Assembly: GCA_028023455.1 (NCBI GenBank)
Contig: JAQFVV010006274.1
Location: 2,606,001-2,670,000, forward strand
From: Epiperipatus broadwayi
Lineage: Eukaryota > Onychophora > Udeonychophora > Euonychophora > Peripatidae
Length of the DNA: 64,000 nucleotides
Reading direction: 5' to 3'
Shown here one piece after another: positions 1 through 12,440 of this stretch. The number at the start of each line of letters is the position of its first letter. Within the stretch, counting starts at the first letter, position 1. Both the position numbers and the translations under genes were made by a program. Under the pieces are notes generated by a model. The model ran no database searches, was not told where the DNA came from, and saw nothing but the letters and a program-made list of their open reading frames with translations.

Positions 1-3000
1 ACTGTTACCAGAAATATTCACTTCTTATTATGGGCTGTTGAGATGCCAAAAATATATTTGATAATATTTTATTATTTAAAATGAAAGTTAAATAAATTAG
101 AAGTGCATGTATATAGTATTTGATTAGGGAGTGATTTTGTTATATTTGAAAATATTGATGAACTTTTTGAGTGATTTAAAATGATTTGCTATTCTATTTT
201 TACAATGAACAGCAAGTGAACTTTTTATATGAAAAAAAAAAAAAAAAAGAAATGATGAAGATTAATGAGAAGTTAATGTGTTAATATTTATGGCGTTGGT
301 GCTTATTTTAGTGGTAAATTTAAATTATTTCTATTTAGACCAAAGTAATCAAATAAATGATCCAAACTTCATTTTTCATTTGGTACAATTTCTCCCAAAA
401 GTGATATCAACGTTAAAATCAAACAACAAAAATAAACAGCAGCTAAAATAATTACCCTACAACATATAAGCGACAGCATAATTATTCATAATACCTAATA
501 GATATTTTTCTCAAGTCAAAATAATGTTGAGAAAGAACAAAACAAAACATCATATTTACTCTAATAAGTATTTAAAAAAACTTTTACTCATATTCTGTTT
601 AAACAAACATCTATAAATAAAAGAATAGATGAGTTGCCATCCTACTAAAATTGCAAAAAACATTTGTTTTAGTCTAAGTATTATAAAAATGTGCAAAGAT
701 ATAATAAACATTATGTAAAATAATATCTAATGATGAATTATCAACACCAATTATTCCACTAATTGTAGTAAATAAAACTTAAGATTTCTTAAGAGTAAAT
801 TCATGTAGTAAGCTTGTTCCATATAAAATGAAATCAGGAAATATTTTAATGCAGCTGTGGTATAGCAATATTTATAGTTGCTGCAATAAAATAAAACAAT
901 CCATTTATTCCTATGATAAATATATAATAAAAGCACACAATAAAACAAAGTAATCCAATTGATAATACAGCGTAAATCATTCCATAGTATATATCTTTCT
1001 TCTCTACAGTAGTGGTTTTCAACTTTTTTTATTCACTTGCATATTTCTTCTCAGCCCATTTTTTATAAGCTTCACTTTAGAAAATGTTTGTAATTAATAT
1101 AATTACTGTTATTTCAACTTGAAATGTTATAAACGTAAATAAATAACTCAATAGTAAGAGGTTGTATAATAAGATAAATAAACAGCAACACATATTTGCA
1201 TTCAAAATTCAAAAGTTACAATGAATTTAAATAAACATATCATAGATTTCATACAATGAAATTCTATTACATTAATTACATGAAATATATGTCTTTTTTC
1301 AGCCATTATTGAAGTTCATTTTTTACTTCTAAATGTCCTGATAATACTAAATACTCTTGTATATTCTTCTAATTAATAATCACTTCTTTACAAGAGGTGT
1401 AGATGAATTTCCTACTTGTTCCTAGCTATCATACTATACTAACACTACTGAAACATCATTTAGCAACATCATAGAGCATATATATAAAATAAATTGCTAA
1501 TTTTTCACCTGCAACTTTATCTTTAGTATTACCCAGATTTTGATCAAAATGAGGTTTGACAAGCCTCAAATCTTTTTATTATCTGAATTTTAGATTATTT
1601 TTTGTAATATGTTAATGTGAGTACATTTTTATTATATGCATCATATACATAAATAAATAGTTAAAAAAAATTATTTGTCAGTTTATCTCTTTGAGAATAG
1701 ACTATGATTAGAATCAGAATAAAGCAATGCAATACAATGAACTTTAAAACAGCAAGAAATTTTTTAATTGGTAAGTCTGATTATTTTTTATTTAAATAAA
1801 TAAAATAGATATTTTTTCAATCTATTGCAAATGAAAAAGTAATTTTGTATATTATAAACAATTAAAAAAAACATCACTTTTTACAAAGCAAACAATATGT
1901 ACTAGCTGCTGTCAAGCTGACAAAACTTAATTAGTGATCTAAAGCGATTAAACATATTTGTTTTTGTATTCTTTTTTTCAAATAATAATACATAAATTTT
2001 CATATTTTTTATGATATTCCTAGTTAGCCGATAAAATACAGATGGGGTAATTAGGCAATAAAATAATGTAACAAAGCAATAATTCCCCTAATACAATTTA
2101 TTCTACATCTTGGTTTTACAACTATATTTTAAATTTTAATGATCTTTTTATACCTTTAAAATTCTGAAGAATAAATACCATAGCTAAATGATCTTTATAA
2201 TTACATTCTAAATCTACCAGAATTTATACTTTTTAATAAAATCAAGAATATATCTAAATATGCATACACACCAATCAATAATAAAAATAATTGAAAGCTA
2301 TTGACATAACTTTTTAAAAAATGAAACTGTTGAATTGGTAAGTAGCAGATAGGGAATAAGAGCTAATCAAAAGATTCAGACCATAAAAAAAAAACAATAT
2401 TTATGCTCTTAAAATAGCAAAGTAGTAAGGAATATATTTAAAAAAAAAGTATGAAGTAAATAATAAAAAGAAATCGATATATGAAATTAGAAAGTAGATA
2501 AGTTACACTATTTATTGCCTTAGAAATCATATATAGTACTATGTTATAAACTTTATGGTGATGATATAAAAATAAAAAGGAATGGCCACTATATGAAATT
2601 AGAGTTCTAAAGAAGGTCATATGATAACCCAACTAATGTGACAGATTATATACAGAATCATTCAATTGACCAAATAGATATTTTTTTAATATCAGAATCT
2701 GCATTAGATTAATATAAACTTTAATAAGTTTTGAACTGTATTGAGATATTCTAATCTTCATTATAAAATAAGAAAACATTTTCTTTTTTTATAATTTAAT
2801 GTAAAAAATTAACTAAGGCATTTTTGTAATATTTGTAATAATGAGGATGAATATAAAATATAAATTATGAAGTTACAAATAATGACAGAAAGTTTTGTAG
2901 ATTTAGTAGGTGGGATTAATGTAATGAAATAAAATTTAAAATAAAATATTTAATGACATGTCTTTTACTTAGTTCTCACTGAAATTAGAATTAAGGGAGA

Positions 3001-4209
3001 TAATTTAATTTTATAAAAAGCAAAAATCTTTGAGCATCTGGTATATAGATTTAAATGAAAATAAAAAGGTTGAATTGTGTAAACACAGGTATTATTAAAA
3101 CATTTAAAGCATTAATCAGAGAACAGAATGTGTACAGACACAATTAAAAACTTCAAGTATGTTCTTAAAATATAAGTGTAATAAGAAATATGTATAAAAA
3201 AACAATTATGGAGTTAATAATATAACAAAATTAAAAAAAAAGATTTTATGTCGGATAATAAATAAAAAACAAATTGGGATAATTTATACAGATTTGCAAA
3301 AATATATAGCATTTGTTTTTGGAGAGCTTATTATGTCAGTTTTAAAAAATCAGTTATTTTTAAAAGCATTTTAAATTTCATAATATTCTAGATACTTTAA
3401 AATAGCGTTTCCCAGTCATTTGCTATATGAGGATAACATTTTCAAGTATTACAGACTACCGACTTTTATTATAATTGCAATGTCATTAAGGATTGTTTTT
3501 ATTTAATATATGAATAGAACTATAATAATGAGTTGATTAGAATAGAAAACAATTTTATGCTTCATAACGGTATGGAGAGAGAGAAAAAAAGTAAAAAGAC
3601 AATCTAAACAACTGCTACATAATTACTCATTTGCTTTAACAAATATCATATTATGTAGATTACGAAGTTGGAGTATGTGTGTGTCAAAAAGTTAATACCA
3701 AATTCATAACGCATTTGCAGACCATTTATTAACACACCTCAGACCACTAGCTAACAGCCACTGCTTTAACAGATATGTAGAATTTTTATAATTTACTATA
3801 AAATTTAATCAAACCACATTTTTTCAGTAACTCAATAAATTTTCTATTGATTTAATTATTATATTAACTTTCTATTTTCAAATGTATAGCAATATTTTTA
3901 TAAATATAATCACCCTGAAATGAATATGGTCATTCTAAATCCAGAAAAAAAAAGAGACTAAAGTAAAAAGTTAAAGATGAATTTTGGGATGTAGACAAAC
4001 TAATCCGTCATATATATCACAAATGATTCTTCAGTCTATTTATTTGTCGATCTCCTAACTTTTTTTGAAATTGTTTTACAATAACTCAACAAATCTTTCT
4101 TGATTGTAGCTGCATTTTTTTAGAATGATATCTTTATAATGTAAATGAGATCCGTCTCTTGAAAATCACATTCAAATTTATCTAAAATGTTTTTCTTTTG
4201 AGGTTGTTT
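1..4209. other. Gene-free A+T-rich DNA
   Basis: No ORF here has protein-like composition, and the short open frames are translations of A/T runs. I see A and T homopolymers (for example the A run near 231-248), one possible transposon end near 1007, and a richer-composition patch near 3660-3770. No RNA gene or microsatellite array of note was recognised. It lies more than 6 kb downstream of the FoxG gene. Confidence 0.6.
1007..1030 (+). repeat. Possible hAT-type transposon terminal inverted repeat
   Basis: The sequence CAGTAGTGGTTTTCAAC followed by a T run resembles the terminal repeats of many hAT non-autonomous elements, which typically read CAGTGGTTCTCAAC plus T's. I did not find a convincing matching opposite end. 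A minus-strand patch around 3740-3765 (GCAGTGGCTGTTAGCTAGTG) is only loosely similar. Treat this as a weak hint of an old hAT insertion. Confidence 0.2.
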
Positions 4210-4491
4210 TTAAGGATATCTGTTAAGATTAATATGTTTCACAGATTCATTCCAATGAAAATGTATCCATAATAATAGTAAATTTAGTAGAATCTCTGTC
4301 CAAAACTGAAGAATATACGGATTGTTTTTTATAATGTTTCTATCACTTTTTAGAATTTTATTAGTCATTTTATAATAAAGTTTTTCCGTTATTTTTTTGC
4401 ATAACCAAGGAGTACACATTTCATTTTCATACAATAAATTGAGCATTTCACTCAGCAATGTACTCAGATGATCGCCTGGCACACATCTTGT
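4210..4491 (-). pseudogene. Unassigned ORF remnant, possibly an exon or transposon fragment
   Basis: A minus-strand open frame of about 93 codons runs from an in-frame stop at 4492-4494 to a stop at 4210. It has mixed composition, with several Trp, Cys, Pro, Glu and charged residues (for example YENEMCTPWLCKKITEKLYY), unlike the Leu/Phe/Tyr/Ile-only frames typical of this window. The first ATG comes 16 codons in. Coding-like composition seems to continue below 4210 in a shifted frame to about 4020 (for example LDKFECDFQETDL), suggesting a frameshifted relic. Several CpGs are present. I do not recognise the family. A host exon, a decayed transposase or chance are all possible. Confidence 0.22.
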
Positions 4492-7400
4492 TCAATACAC
4501 CGATCTCAAATTTATCAGATAAGGATAATATTGATTAAGAGTTTTGCATATTCTTATTAAATATATAATTTATACATTCATTTTTTTAAAAACATCTGAA
4601 ACTCGGCATATTATTTGCTATTGTTATCTGAAACACATATATATGATATAACTGACATTCCTGACATCTATTGATAAAATATCACATGATCTAGGTTTTA
4701 ATTATATAGTAATAATAACGAATGTTTTGTGCTCAGAAGTTCGTGTGAAGTTATAGCACGGAAGGACAGAATTTAACTGCATTTGTAACTTGATTTCTAA
4801 AGTCCATCACTTTATCACCGATTTAAAGCATTTAGGGCAATTATACGATAAATAAGTACAAGGTTTTGATTATTTAATAAAAAACTGGTCATTTAAATAG
4901 TATTGAATACATTTTTGAGATGTTGTGTACTTGATATAGACTTAACATTTGTCAATATGCTGTATATAAATGCATGTGTGTACGAATAAGCCATAGACAT
5001 ATATGCGTATCCGTTTTCAATGTTTTTAACAAAACAACGTAAGACATATGCTAAATATATATTTGGACCTAGAAATAGTATAATTTTAATATTTGATCAT
5101 TCAATAAACAAAATCCTTAATATAATTAAATAAATAATATAAAGTTATATATATGAAAGAAATGTTTTAATTTTTATAACATCCAATAAAAAGTAAAAAT
5201 AAATATTTAGGCAGGATCTAAACTTTTTTTTTAATGAACTTTCAATAGCGGCTATTCACGTTTCCTTAAATTTCTCAATGTAAGTCCTATACCACACATT
5301 AGCCGAAATTTAATATAACTGTAACAAACAGATCGTAATTTTTTAAAATAAAAGATTATCAGTTTAAATATATATTATACAATACTTGATGAAGTACAAC
5401 TGTATTAATATTTTGCCAATTACATAAAAAATAACCAATGGATTATTTGTGTTTTATCTTACTGAATTTATTATAAAAATGTTGAATTAATTAATTACTT
5501 TTATATTAAGGAAGCAATTGAAACAAGCCTACATGCAAAAGCTATTTTAATCAGATGCACGGTGAATCTTTTTTTTTTTTTAATCAAATGAAATGAAAAA
5601 AGAAAACAATATGGATTTCTAGGCATTAATAACAAACATTTTCACGTGTGAAATAATCATTAACGTGAATTAATTATTTCATATCTGCCTCTTTTTTTTA
5701 TTATTTGTCAACCGCGTTATCCATATATATAAATCGATTACTTTAAAACGCAATGTACATATTATATATACAGACACAAGCTATCTAGAGCTTTTATCAA
5801 TTTTTGCAATATGGAATTTCTTTATATTTAAAGTCATTATCCAAACATCACAATTTCAGCCCTATAATTTGAAATCATAGCTGAATTTAAAGGCGTTCAT
5901 TCTATAAAAATGGCATAAGATCCACTAACGTATAAAATCGCATACACATATATTTATAATTGTTTAAAAACGTAAGTTTGGTAATATCATAATCATTAAG
6001 GTTTTTACATAAATTATAACATTTATCTAAATCTCAGTTTACTTTTTTTTTTTACATTTTATTAAGAATGGCGGCCACGCCATAAACTGAATCTAATTTA
6101 AAAATTTTTTTGACATAATAATAATTGGTATAGTTTGAGTAATGCTATGTGTGTGTTTTGTATAACAAATAAAGGTGTTTTTTTTTTTTTAAAAAAAAGT
6201 AAATAGAAAATTATTCTTAATTATAAACGAAATATAAAATATTTCAAATTTTAATTTGTATTATTATTTAATGTTATTAGAAATAGAAATTAAAGTTTAT
6301 AATATATAATTTGAATATTTTAAAGTTAAATTTCATTAATCTTAAACTTGATACATTTTTTTCTGTTAAAATATTGGGAAAAATATTGGGAGTAATATTT
6401 GTTTACATAGATACGTTAAAAAGCAGTATTTTATATATAAAAAAATTCATAATGTTTTAACTACAGTATATTTAACTATTTATTAAATAGATTTATTAAC
6501 TGAAAAATATTTAGCAAATAAAATTGCAAGTATCTACTTGTTATCTTTAAAATGAATATGTAAAAATTTAGAAAAAATGTAGCGTATATATATAGATATG
6601 TGGCTACCGATATGTGTGTGTAAATTCGTCAATTTTTTAAAATATTTATTTTTTTAACTTTAAGATTGTATCTTTATAAAATATACTATAGATAGTTAGT
6701 TACACGCACATGAATTATTCAAAGTTTTCTATATGTATATAATTAAATAGATGTTGCCACAAAAATGTATATATTAAATTGCTCATTAAGTAAGATCATT
6801 TAATTCCTTAGGCATATTGGACCGTAACAATCACATTACTTCTTATAATAATTTTATCTCAAACAGTCACAAGTGTAAAACAGACTAATAGTTTACAATA
6901 ATATTCAGTAAAAAACTATCTTGAATAGTAGTTTGATGATAGGTCAGCTATTAGCTGAATGAACTATTGTCATTTGCAGAACCATACATATTCTTATTAA
7001 ACAATAAAAACTATTAATTAAGCAACCAACTAGCTAACTCATAACTAATATTTTTGTTTACTAAATATTAAATAACAAAACTATATTTTCCTGATGTCAA
7101 TTTATTTTAATAATATTCAATTATTAACTTAATTTATAAAATTTTTAAATCGTTTTACTATACTTAAATTAATATTCACTTAAAAGTTATTTCCTTTATT
7201 ATTTATTAGATGTAATAAAGTATCTAAAAACCTTTCTTTAAACTAATTTAATTTTCTTAGCGCTTCAGAACATATTGCTTATAAAAGTTGGGGTCAGCAA
7301 AATACTGACAAACATTAAACAATTATCTCAAAATTAGTTTCGTATTACTGTCAAATCATCTGTTTCGAGTTTTTTTCTTGGCATATTGCGAAGAGGCTGT

Positions 7401-10400
7401 ATTAGTTATCTTTCATTGCTATCTACAAGATTTTTGACAGTTTTGAATTTAATGGGACTTTTTTTCATTATTATTTTTTCACGCATTTAAGAATAAAAAC
7501 GGTTGAATTCAAAAATATTTCCTGTCTATCTAGTTTGTTTTAAAATTTAGATGAAAGATTGATTTGCTTAAACATTTTCAAAATATTCTAAATTATAATA
7601 ACTTTTTACACTCGTAAACAAGATTGGAAATTGGAGTTTCTGTTACTTTAAAATAATAATAATAAAAGATAAATAATATTTATATTTAAAAAAAAAATGA
7701 AAGTACAGTAGTTATAACAATAATAAACATTTATATTTATAACTTCAATATAGGTAAAACGCTCACATACTTGTTCATCTATAAACAAACAAACAATTAC
7801 ATATACCCATACATATCCATAAACATGGAAGCATATAAAAAAAGAATGAGCATAACGCTTAATTAATAACATTACATATATATTGATATATTAACTGGTC
7901 AACAGAGCACGATTAAGTGATAATACCTGATCACCTTCAGTAAGAATTTATCATTGCTTACTATACTTTTAACAATTTCTTCTAGCATCTTAAGTTAAAA
8001 CTATATGATAAGCTCTAATGAGCTCCTTATCATTAAAACATGTAAGTACATTAGTAAAATTAATATTTTATTAGTTTTCTAAATAAAATAAATATTTTGA
8101 TGATTTAAAAAAGGAAAAAAAATTAATCAAATAAAAACATATATAGATTAGACAAAATGATTTTACTAAATCGATATGGATTTATATTTTGTTTTATTTA
8201 TAAACTGCATATATAAAGAGAAAAAAAACTTGTATATAAATAGTCAGCCAGTTAAAAAGTTTGTGCATCTGAATTGTGAAGTACACGTATTCTTATAATA
8301 CATTTTTACATTACGTGTTTATATAAAGCGAATAAAGCGTTTAAAATAGATAATTATGTGTCTTGTCTATACTTCGTAAACACTGGAGACTGCTTGGTGA
8401 GAGAAAAAAAAAAAGAAAACATCTACATTCTTTTTTCTTCTGAATTTCTGAAGAGAGTCTAGTTGTTAGATAAAAATAGATTCCATTCAGAAAAATGTCA
8501 TTTAGAACAATTGCCAATATAAATATATAAATGAAGTGTGTATGCATTCATGAATAAGCGTACATAGATAAAAGCACAAAAGAATATTTATATGGCAAAT
8601 TATTTTCCTATACGCAGATGCACATATTCCTTATCGATACTGGCGCTTGCTACATATAGTTTATTTTTTTTTTAGTAGAATTCTATTTCTATTTAACTTT
8701 TTTTATTTTATTAGTTGTTATATATTTTATGTTAAGTGTTCATTAGTTAAAGTGTAAATGTTTACATGTTGGAGAATGGTAGTGTAATTAATTAATCTTT
8801 ACATTAATGTATTTAAAAGTAAATCTTTTTAAGAGTAACAGTTTAATGATATTTTTAATGGGAATTTTAAATATAACTGTTGTGCTAAAGAGAAAAAATA
8901 ATATTTAGAAATAATTTATTATTGATAACCAAGAACATTTCGCTTAGTCGCAGCATCCGATTACCTTTTTGTAACTTTTGTTGGCAGTAAAACGAAGATA
9001 TATATATATATATATTAACGGTTATTTAATCGGCATTATTTGTATTTAATAATGAACACTTGATCTTTGCAAACGTAATTTCAAAATTTTGTGATTTAAT
9101 TTTTTTTGACATAAATCAGGTAAAAAATGATTTATATATAATTTGATATATATTGAATTACAGAGAATAATTAAATATCACGTGTTTGTAACTACTCGTT
9201 ATTTAATTTAAAAAAAAAAGGCAAATAAATGATTACAAAAATGAGATACATTTATTATAAGATTTTTTTATACGTAATTTCAAGCCTTAAGTGACATTTT
9301 ATTTTATACATAATTTTAATTTTATTAAAATACTTTTTAGAAAAGATTATTTTTTTTATTTACAACAGTTAAAAAAAAAGTTGCATTCCTAACTAACAAT
9401 AGTTTTAAAATAATTTTTAGTTTTCCCCTTTAATTAATACTATACTTAATTTTTGTAACATAAAGTGCCCATTACATTTTAATGTAACTTAAAACGTTAA
9501 ATATTTAACTAAGAAAACGATCATAAAAAAACAACAACAACAACAACAACAAAACGTTCAAAGAATAAACTATTTTATTGAATTACGTTATTTTACAATT
9601 GGATAAAATGTTTCTGAAATATTAAACTTGCTATTCAACAAAAAGTTTTGTGCTTGGCGCATTATGCAATTTTTAATTAAAATAACGTTTGTCTATTATT
9701 AATTCTTATTTTAAAGCATTTTATATCACTTACTTAAACGTAAAGCTATTTATTTACATATGTTTCTAAATGTTCAAGCCATCTGTTCTAAGATAATTTT
9801 TATTATAAAAAAACATCGGTCGCGAAAAAATACAGATTTAAAATATTATTATTCTCATGTTGTCACGCGTATATAATCCGTTAGCTGTCCCTCCGCATAT
9901 GTGTATATTAATTTATATAGATATGCATAAATTTAAGCCAGAATATATAATACATAATGCAGAACTTAATTTTTTAGGTTGACGATAAGTAAATAAATAC
10001 ATAAACAGAAAAGCATGCGTTTTGACTTAGCTACAACAAAGTAAAAATTTTAACAGAAAATATAATTTTTAATAATTATCTTAATATTTTTTTAAAGTAC
10101 TGTGTTGAATGAATTTAAAAATTGAATTAATTTCCATTTGTGTTTGTAGATCACTACATAATTTACAAACGAAAAATCTTAATAAATAAAATATTGTTAA
10201 TACCAATAAATTAATTTTGAAAACAAACAAAAAAATAAATATTTATATATAATAAATTTAATTTTTAGCAAAAGGCACGCTACATCTTCCTTTTTTTTTT
10301 TAGTGGTTGTTGTTTTTGTTTTATACATTAAAATAGATAGAGAAAAAAAACTGAATACTTAGCAGGGCAAACAAAACAAAACAAAGAATAAAATAATTTA

Positions 10401-10659
10401 CAATTTGTTCTCTACTTATGTATGTTACATTAAACTTTCTTGCTGACATCTTAGTAAAAAAGTATATTACAATAAATCAATTTATATTTGAACAAAGTCT
10501 ATATATATTTAAAAAACGTTTTGTAAAATGTAAACAATAAAAATTAAATTTAAATATGAACAGAAATATTAAATTAAAAGAGGAAAAAAAACGTAATTGT
10601 ATTTTTAGAATCTTGTTCGTAGGTACTTTTTAATGGGTCAGATTGCAAATTGGTCTCCT
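4492..10659. other. FoxG 3' flank: gene-free, CpG-retaining, low-repeat DNA
   Basis: About 6 kb downstream of the FoxG stop codon without a supportable gene. It differs from the right half of the window in keeping CpG (for example 5700-5760, 9785-9890) and in lacking dispersed repeat copies. Visible small structures are a hairpin TGAAATAAT...ATTATTTCA near 5646-5680, the short palindrome ATGGCG-GCCA-CGCCAT at 6068-6083, an (AT)n run near 8999-9015 and a (CAA)n run at 9530-9552. Developmental enhancers would be expected here by analogy with other FoxG loci, but none is shown by the sequence alone. Confidence 0.5.
9530..9552. repeat. (CAA)n microsatellite
   Basis: A short uninterrupted ACA/CAA trinucleotide run of about 7-8 units. 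Confidence 0.8.
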
Positions 10660-10729
10660 TTTATTATTTACAGTTGTTTCACGTTATGGCGGTAGTTGAC
10701 TAACTAGTTTTAATTTAGGTATTTTTATT
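10660..10729 (-). terminator. Candidate FoxG polyadenylation signals
   Basis: Two AATAAA hexamers on the minus strand (TTTATT on plus at 10660-10665 and 10724-10729) lie about 220 and 155 nt past the FoxG stop codon. This is a normal distance for a short 3' UTR. In DNA this A+T-rich such hexamers are frequent, so the real 3' end may be elsewhere. Confidence 0.3.
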
Positions 10730-10883
10730 ATTATTATTATTATTATTAATGAATCAATAAATTAAAGTAATAAACCATTACATATAATAGAACATCTGTT
10801 TTAGAAGGCGACAACATTCAAAAAAATGTCAAATGTTTGAAAATATTTACCCTTAAAGATTCCAATAACGTTTAGATGCGTTT

Positions 10884-12080
10884 TTAGCTGGGTCTTCCAA
10901 TAATTTGAACTGAATTAAAAGCCCCACTATCAGTCCTGAACCCTAATATTGAGCTTCCATGCACCATATGTTGAGATAAGTTACTATTAAAAGCATTTGT
11001 TGAATTAAGTCCACGGAGTCCGGAATATAAATCGTATGCAGAGTTTGATGTTTGTACGTGTGTTACGTGAGGATACATATAACTATGTCCATCAACATTA
11101 CTAGAATAGGGACCCGCAGATGATAAACTTAGTCCTGTTCTTAGCGATGCGACTACTGGATGAATTATTCCTGAGCTTCTAGGATATGGATCGGGGTTTA
11201 TTAATCTATCGACTGAAAAGTTATGATTAGTAGATTTCTGTATAGGACTAGGAGCTATAATATTACCGTATGAATAAACTGACGAGGGATGCCTATATAA
11301 AGGACTAGGCTGATGCAATGACAATACATTTGACATTGGCCAGTACATAGCACTAGTTTTGTCTGTTGATAATGAGAGAGAACTTGAAGATAATACTCCT
11401 GGAACTGTCCTTTTAAAAGCAGCCATACGATTGCGAGAAATTGCAGTTGATCTACGCCGAAGTTTTCCAGTCGTTCCCCCTATAAAAACATCATCGCTTG
11501 ATGGGTCTAACATCCAATAATTGCCTTTTCCAGGATCATCGTAATGGCGTGGAACTTTTACAAAACACTTATTCAAACTTAAATTATGGCGGATTGAATT
11601 TTGCCAACCCTGCTTATTTTCTCGATAGTAAGGAAAATTTTTCATAATAAATTCGTATATTCCATTTAAAGTTAATCGTTTTTCAGGGCTTTGACGAATA
11701 GCCATCATTATCAGGGCGTTATAACTAAATGGAGGTTTTTCTCCTCGATTATTTTTGTTTTTATCCTCAGAATTATTATCTTTATCGGAAACTTGTTGCT
11801 TATCTGAAAGACTTTTACCCTCCGATTTCTCAGAATCAGTCCTAGTTTGTGATGATTTTTCATCAGAATTACTCATAGAATCTACACGGTCACTATCATT
11901 AGTTCGACTATCCCCGCTGTCGCATTTAACTGGGGAGCAAACGATATGAGAATTGTTGGCCGTATGAGCTACAGGAGAAGGAGTCCTCCGCGCCACCTCC
12001 GGGAACATACTACTAATACTAAAAGAACTTTTTAAAACTGTATTTAAACTTGAACTTTCACTCGATTCGATTTTCACCAT
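10884..12080 (-). CDS. foxG: Forkhead transcription factor FoxG (BF-1/sloppy-paired class)
   Basis: Sequence-specific nuclear DNA-binding protein. FoxG proteins act mainly as repressors patterning the anterior nervous system (vertebrate FOXG1) or head and segments (insect slp). The 398-residue single-exon ORF has a Ser/Asp/Lys-rich N-terminus, a forkhead domain at about 114-205 with recognition helix [10 protein letters not shown] (161-170), and the wing/nuclear-localisation segment GKLRRRS (205-211). An eh1-like Groucho motif, FSISSMF, sits at 20-26, where FOXG1 has FSINSLV. C-terminal FoxG-specific blocks are [11 protein letters not shown] (246-256, like the Groucho-binding YWPMSPFLSLH of FOXG1), FSVDRLI (288-294) and YMYPHV (334-339). 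The start is the first ATG after an in-frame stop (TAA at 12138-12140), in good context (AACATGG). The His/Pro/Gln runs of vertebrate FOXG1 are absent. No intron or frame damage is seen. Class assignment is very strong. Confidence 0.97.
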   Translation of the reverse strand: MVKIESSESSSLNTVLKSSFSISSMFPEVARRTPSPVAHTANNSHIVCSPVKCDSGDSRTNDSDRVDSMSNSDEKSSQTRTDSEKSEGKSLSDKQQVSDKDNNSEDKNKNNRGEKPPFSYNALIMMAIRQSPEKRLTLNGIYEFIMKNFPYYRENKQGWQNSIRHNLSLNKCFVKVPRHYDDPGKGNYWMLDPSSDDVFIGGTTGKLRRRSTAISRNRMAAFKRTVPGVLSSSSLSLSTDKTSAMYWPMSNVLSLHQPSPLYRHPSSVYSYGNIIAPSPIQKSTNHNFSVDRLINPDPYPRSSGIIHPVVASLRTGLSLSSAGPYSSNVDGHSYMYPHVTHVQTSNSAYDLYSGLRGLNSTNAFNSNLSQHMVHGSSILGFRTDSGAFNSVQIIGRPS

Positions 12081-12440
12081 GTTGGCTAGTTGCCGCGTAT
12101 TTCTTTTTTGCCAGGTTGACTTAAATTTGTTTCGACCTTAATGTTTAAAATGGTGCCAAGCCTTTGGCCTTTCTTCAGATTTTGCAATATAGTACTGTCA
12201 CTTATAACGCATTCGCTCTATTGAGCTAAAATCTCACAAACATTCAGAATTACGCTCCACCTACTCTTTTGGCAGGTGGCCAATCAACATAACAGCGCTC
12301 CGCCTTCTCCTACTTCTTTTCTTTACAAGCCTTAGACTAGTGAACGTTTATTTTTAACCAATTATAGTTCAGTAGCATGTTTGTTGAGTTATTTTGTAAT
12401 GTTGTTGGTGAACTAGCGAAACAAGGGGGCGGTTAATTCA
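12081..12440 (-). promoter_or_regulatory. FoxG 5' UTR and proximal promoter candidate
   Basis: This CpG-containing block of richer composition lies directly upstream of the FoxG ATG. On the minus strand a TATA-like GTTATAAGTG is at about 12201-12208, roughly 125 nt before the ATG. Farther upstream are inverted CCAAT boxes (CCAAT on plus at 12280-12284 and 12358-12362), an E-box CAGGTG (12273-12278) and a GC box GGGGGCGG (12425-12432). Order and spacing suit an RNA polymerase II promoter with a short 5' UTR starting near 12175. Motif matching only; no transcript evidence. Confidence 0.5.

Noticed and set aside
11755-11949. 64-codon plus-strand ORF within the FoxG gene
   Set aside because: Antisense shadow of the serine-rich FoxG N-terminal coding region.
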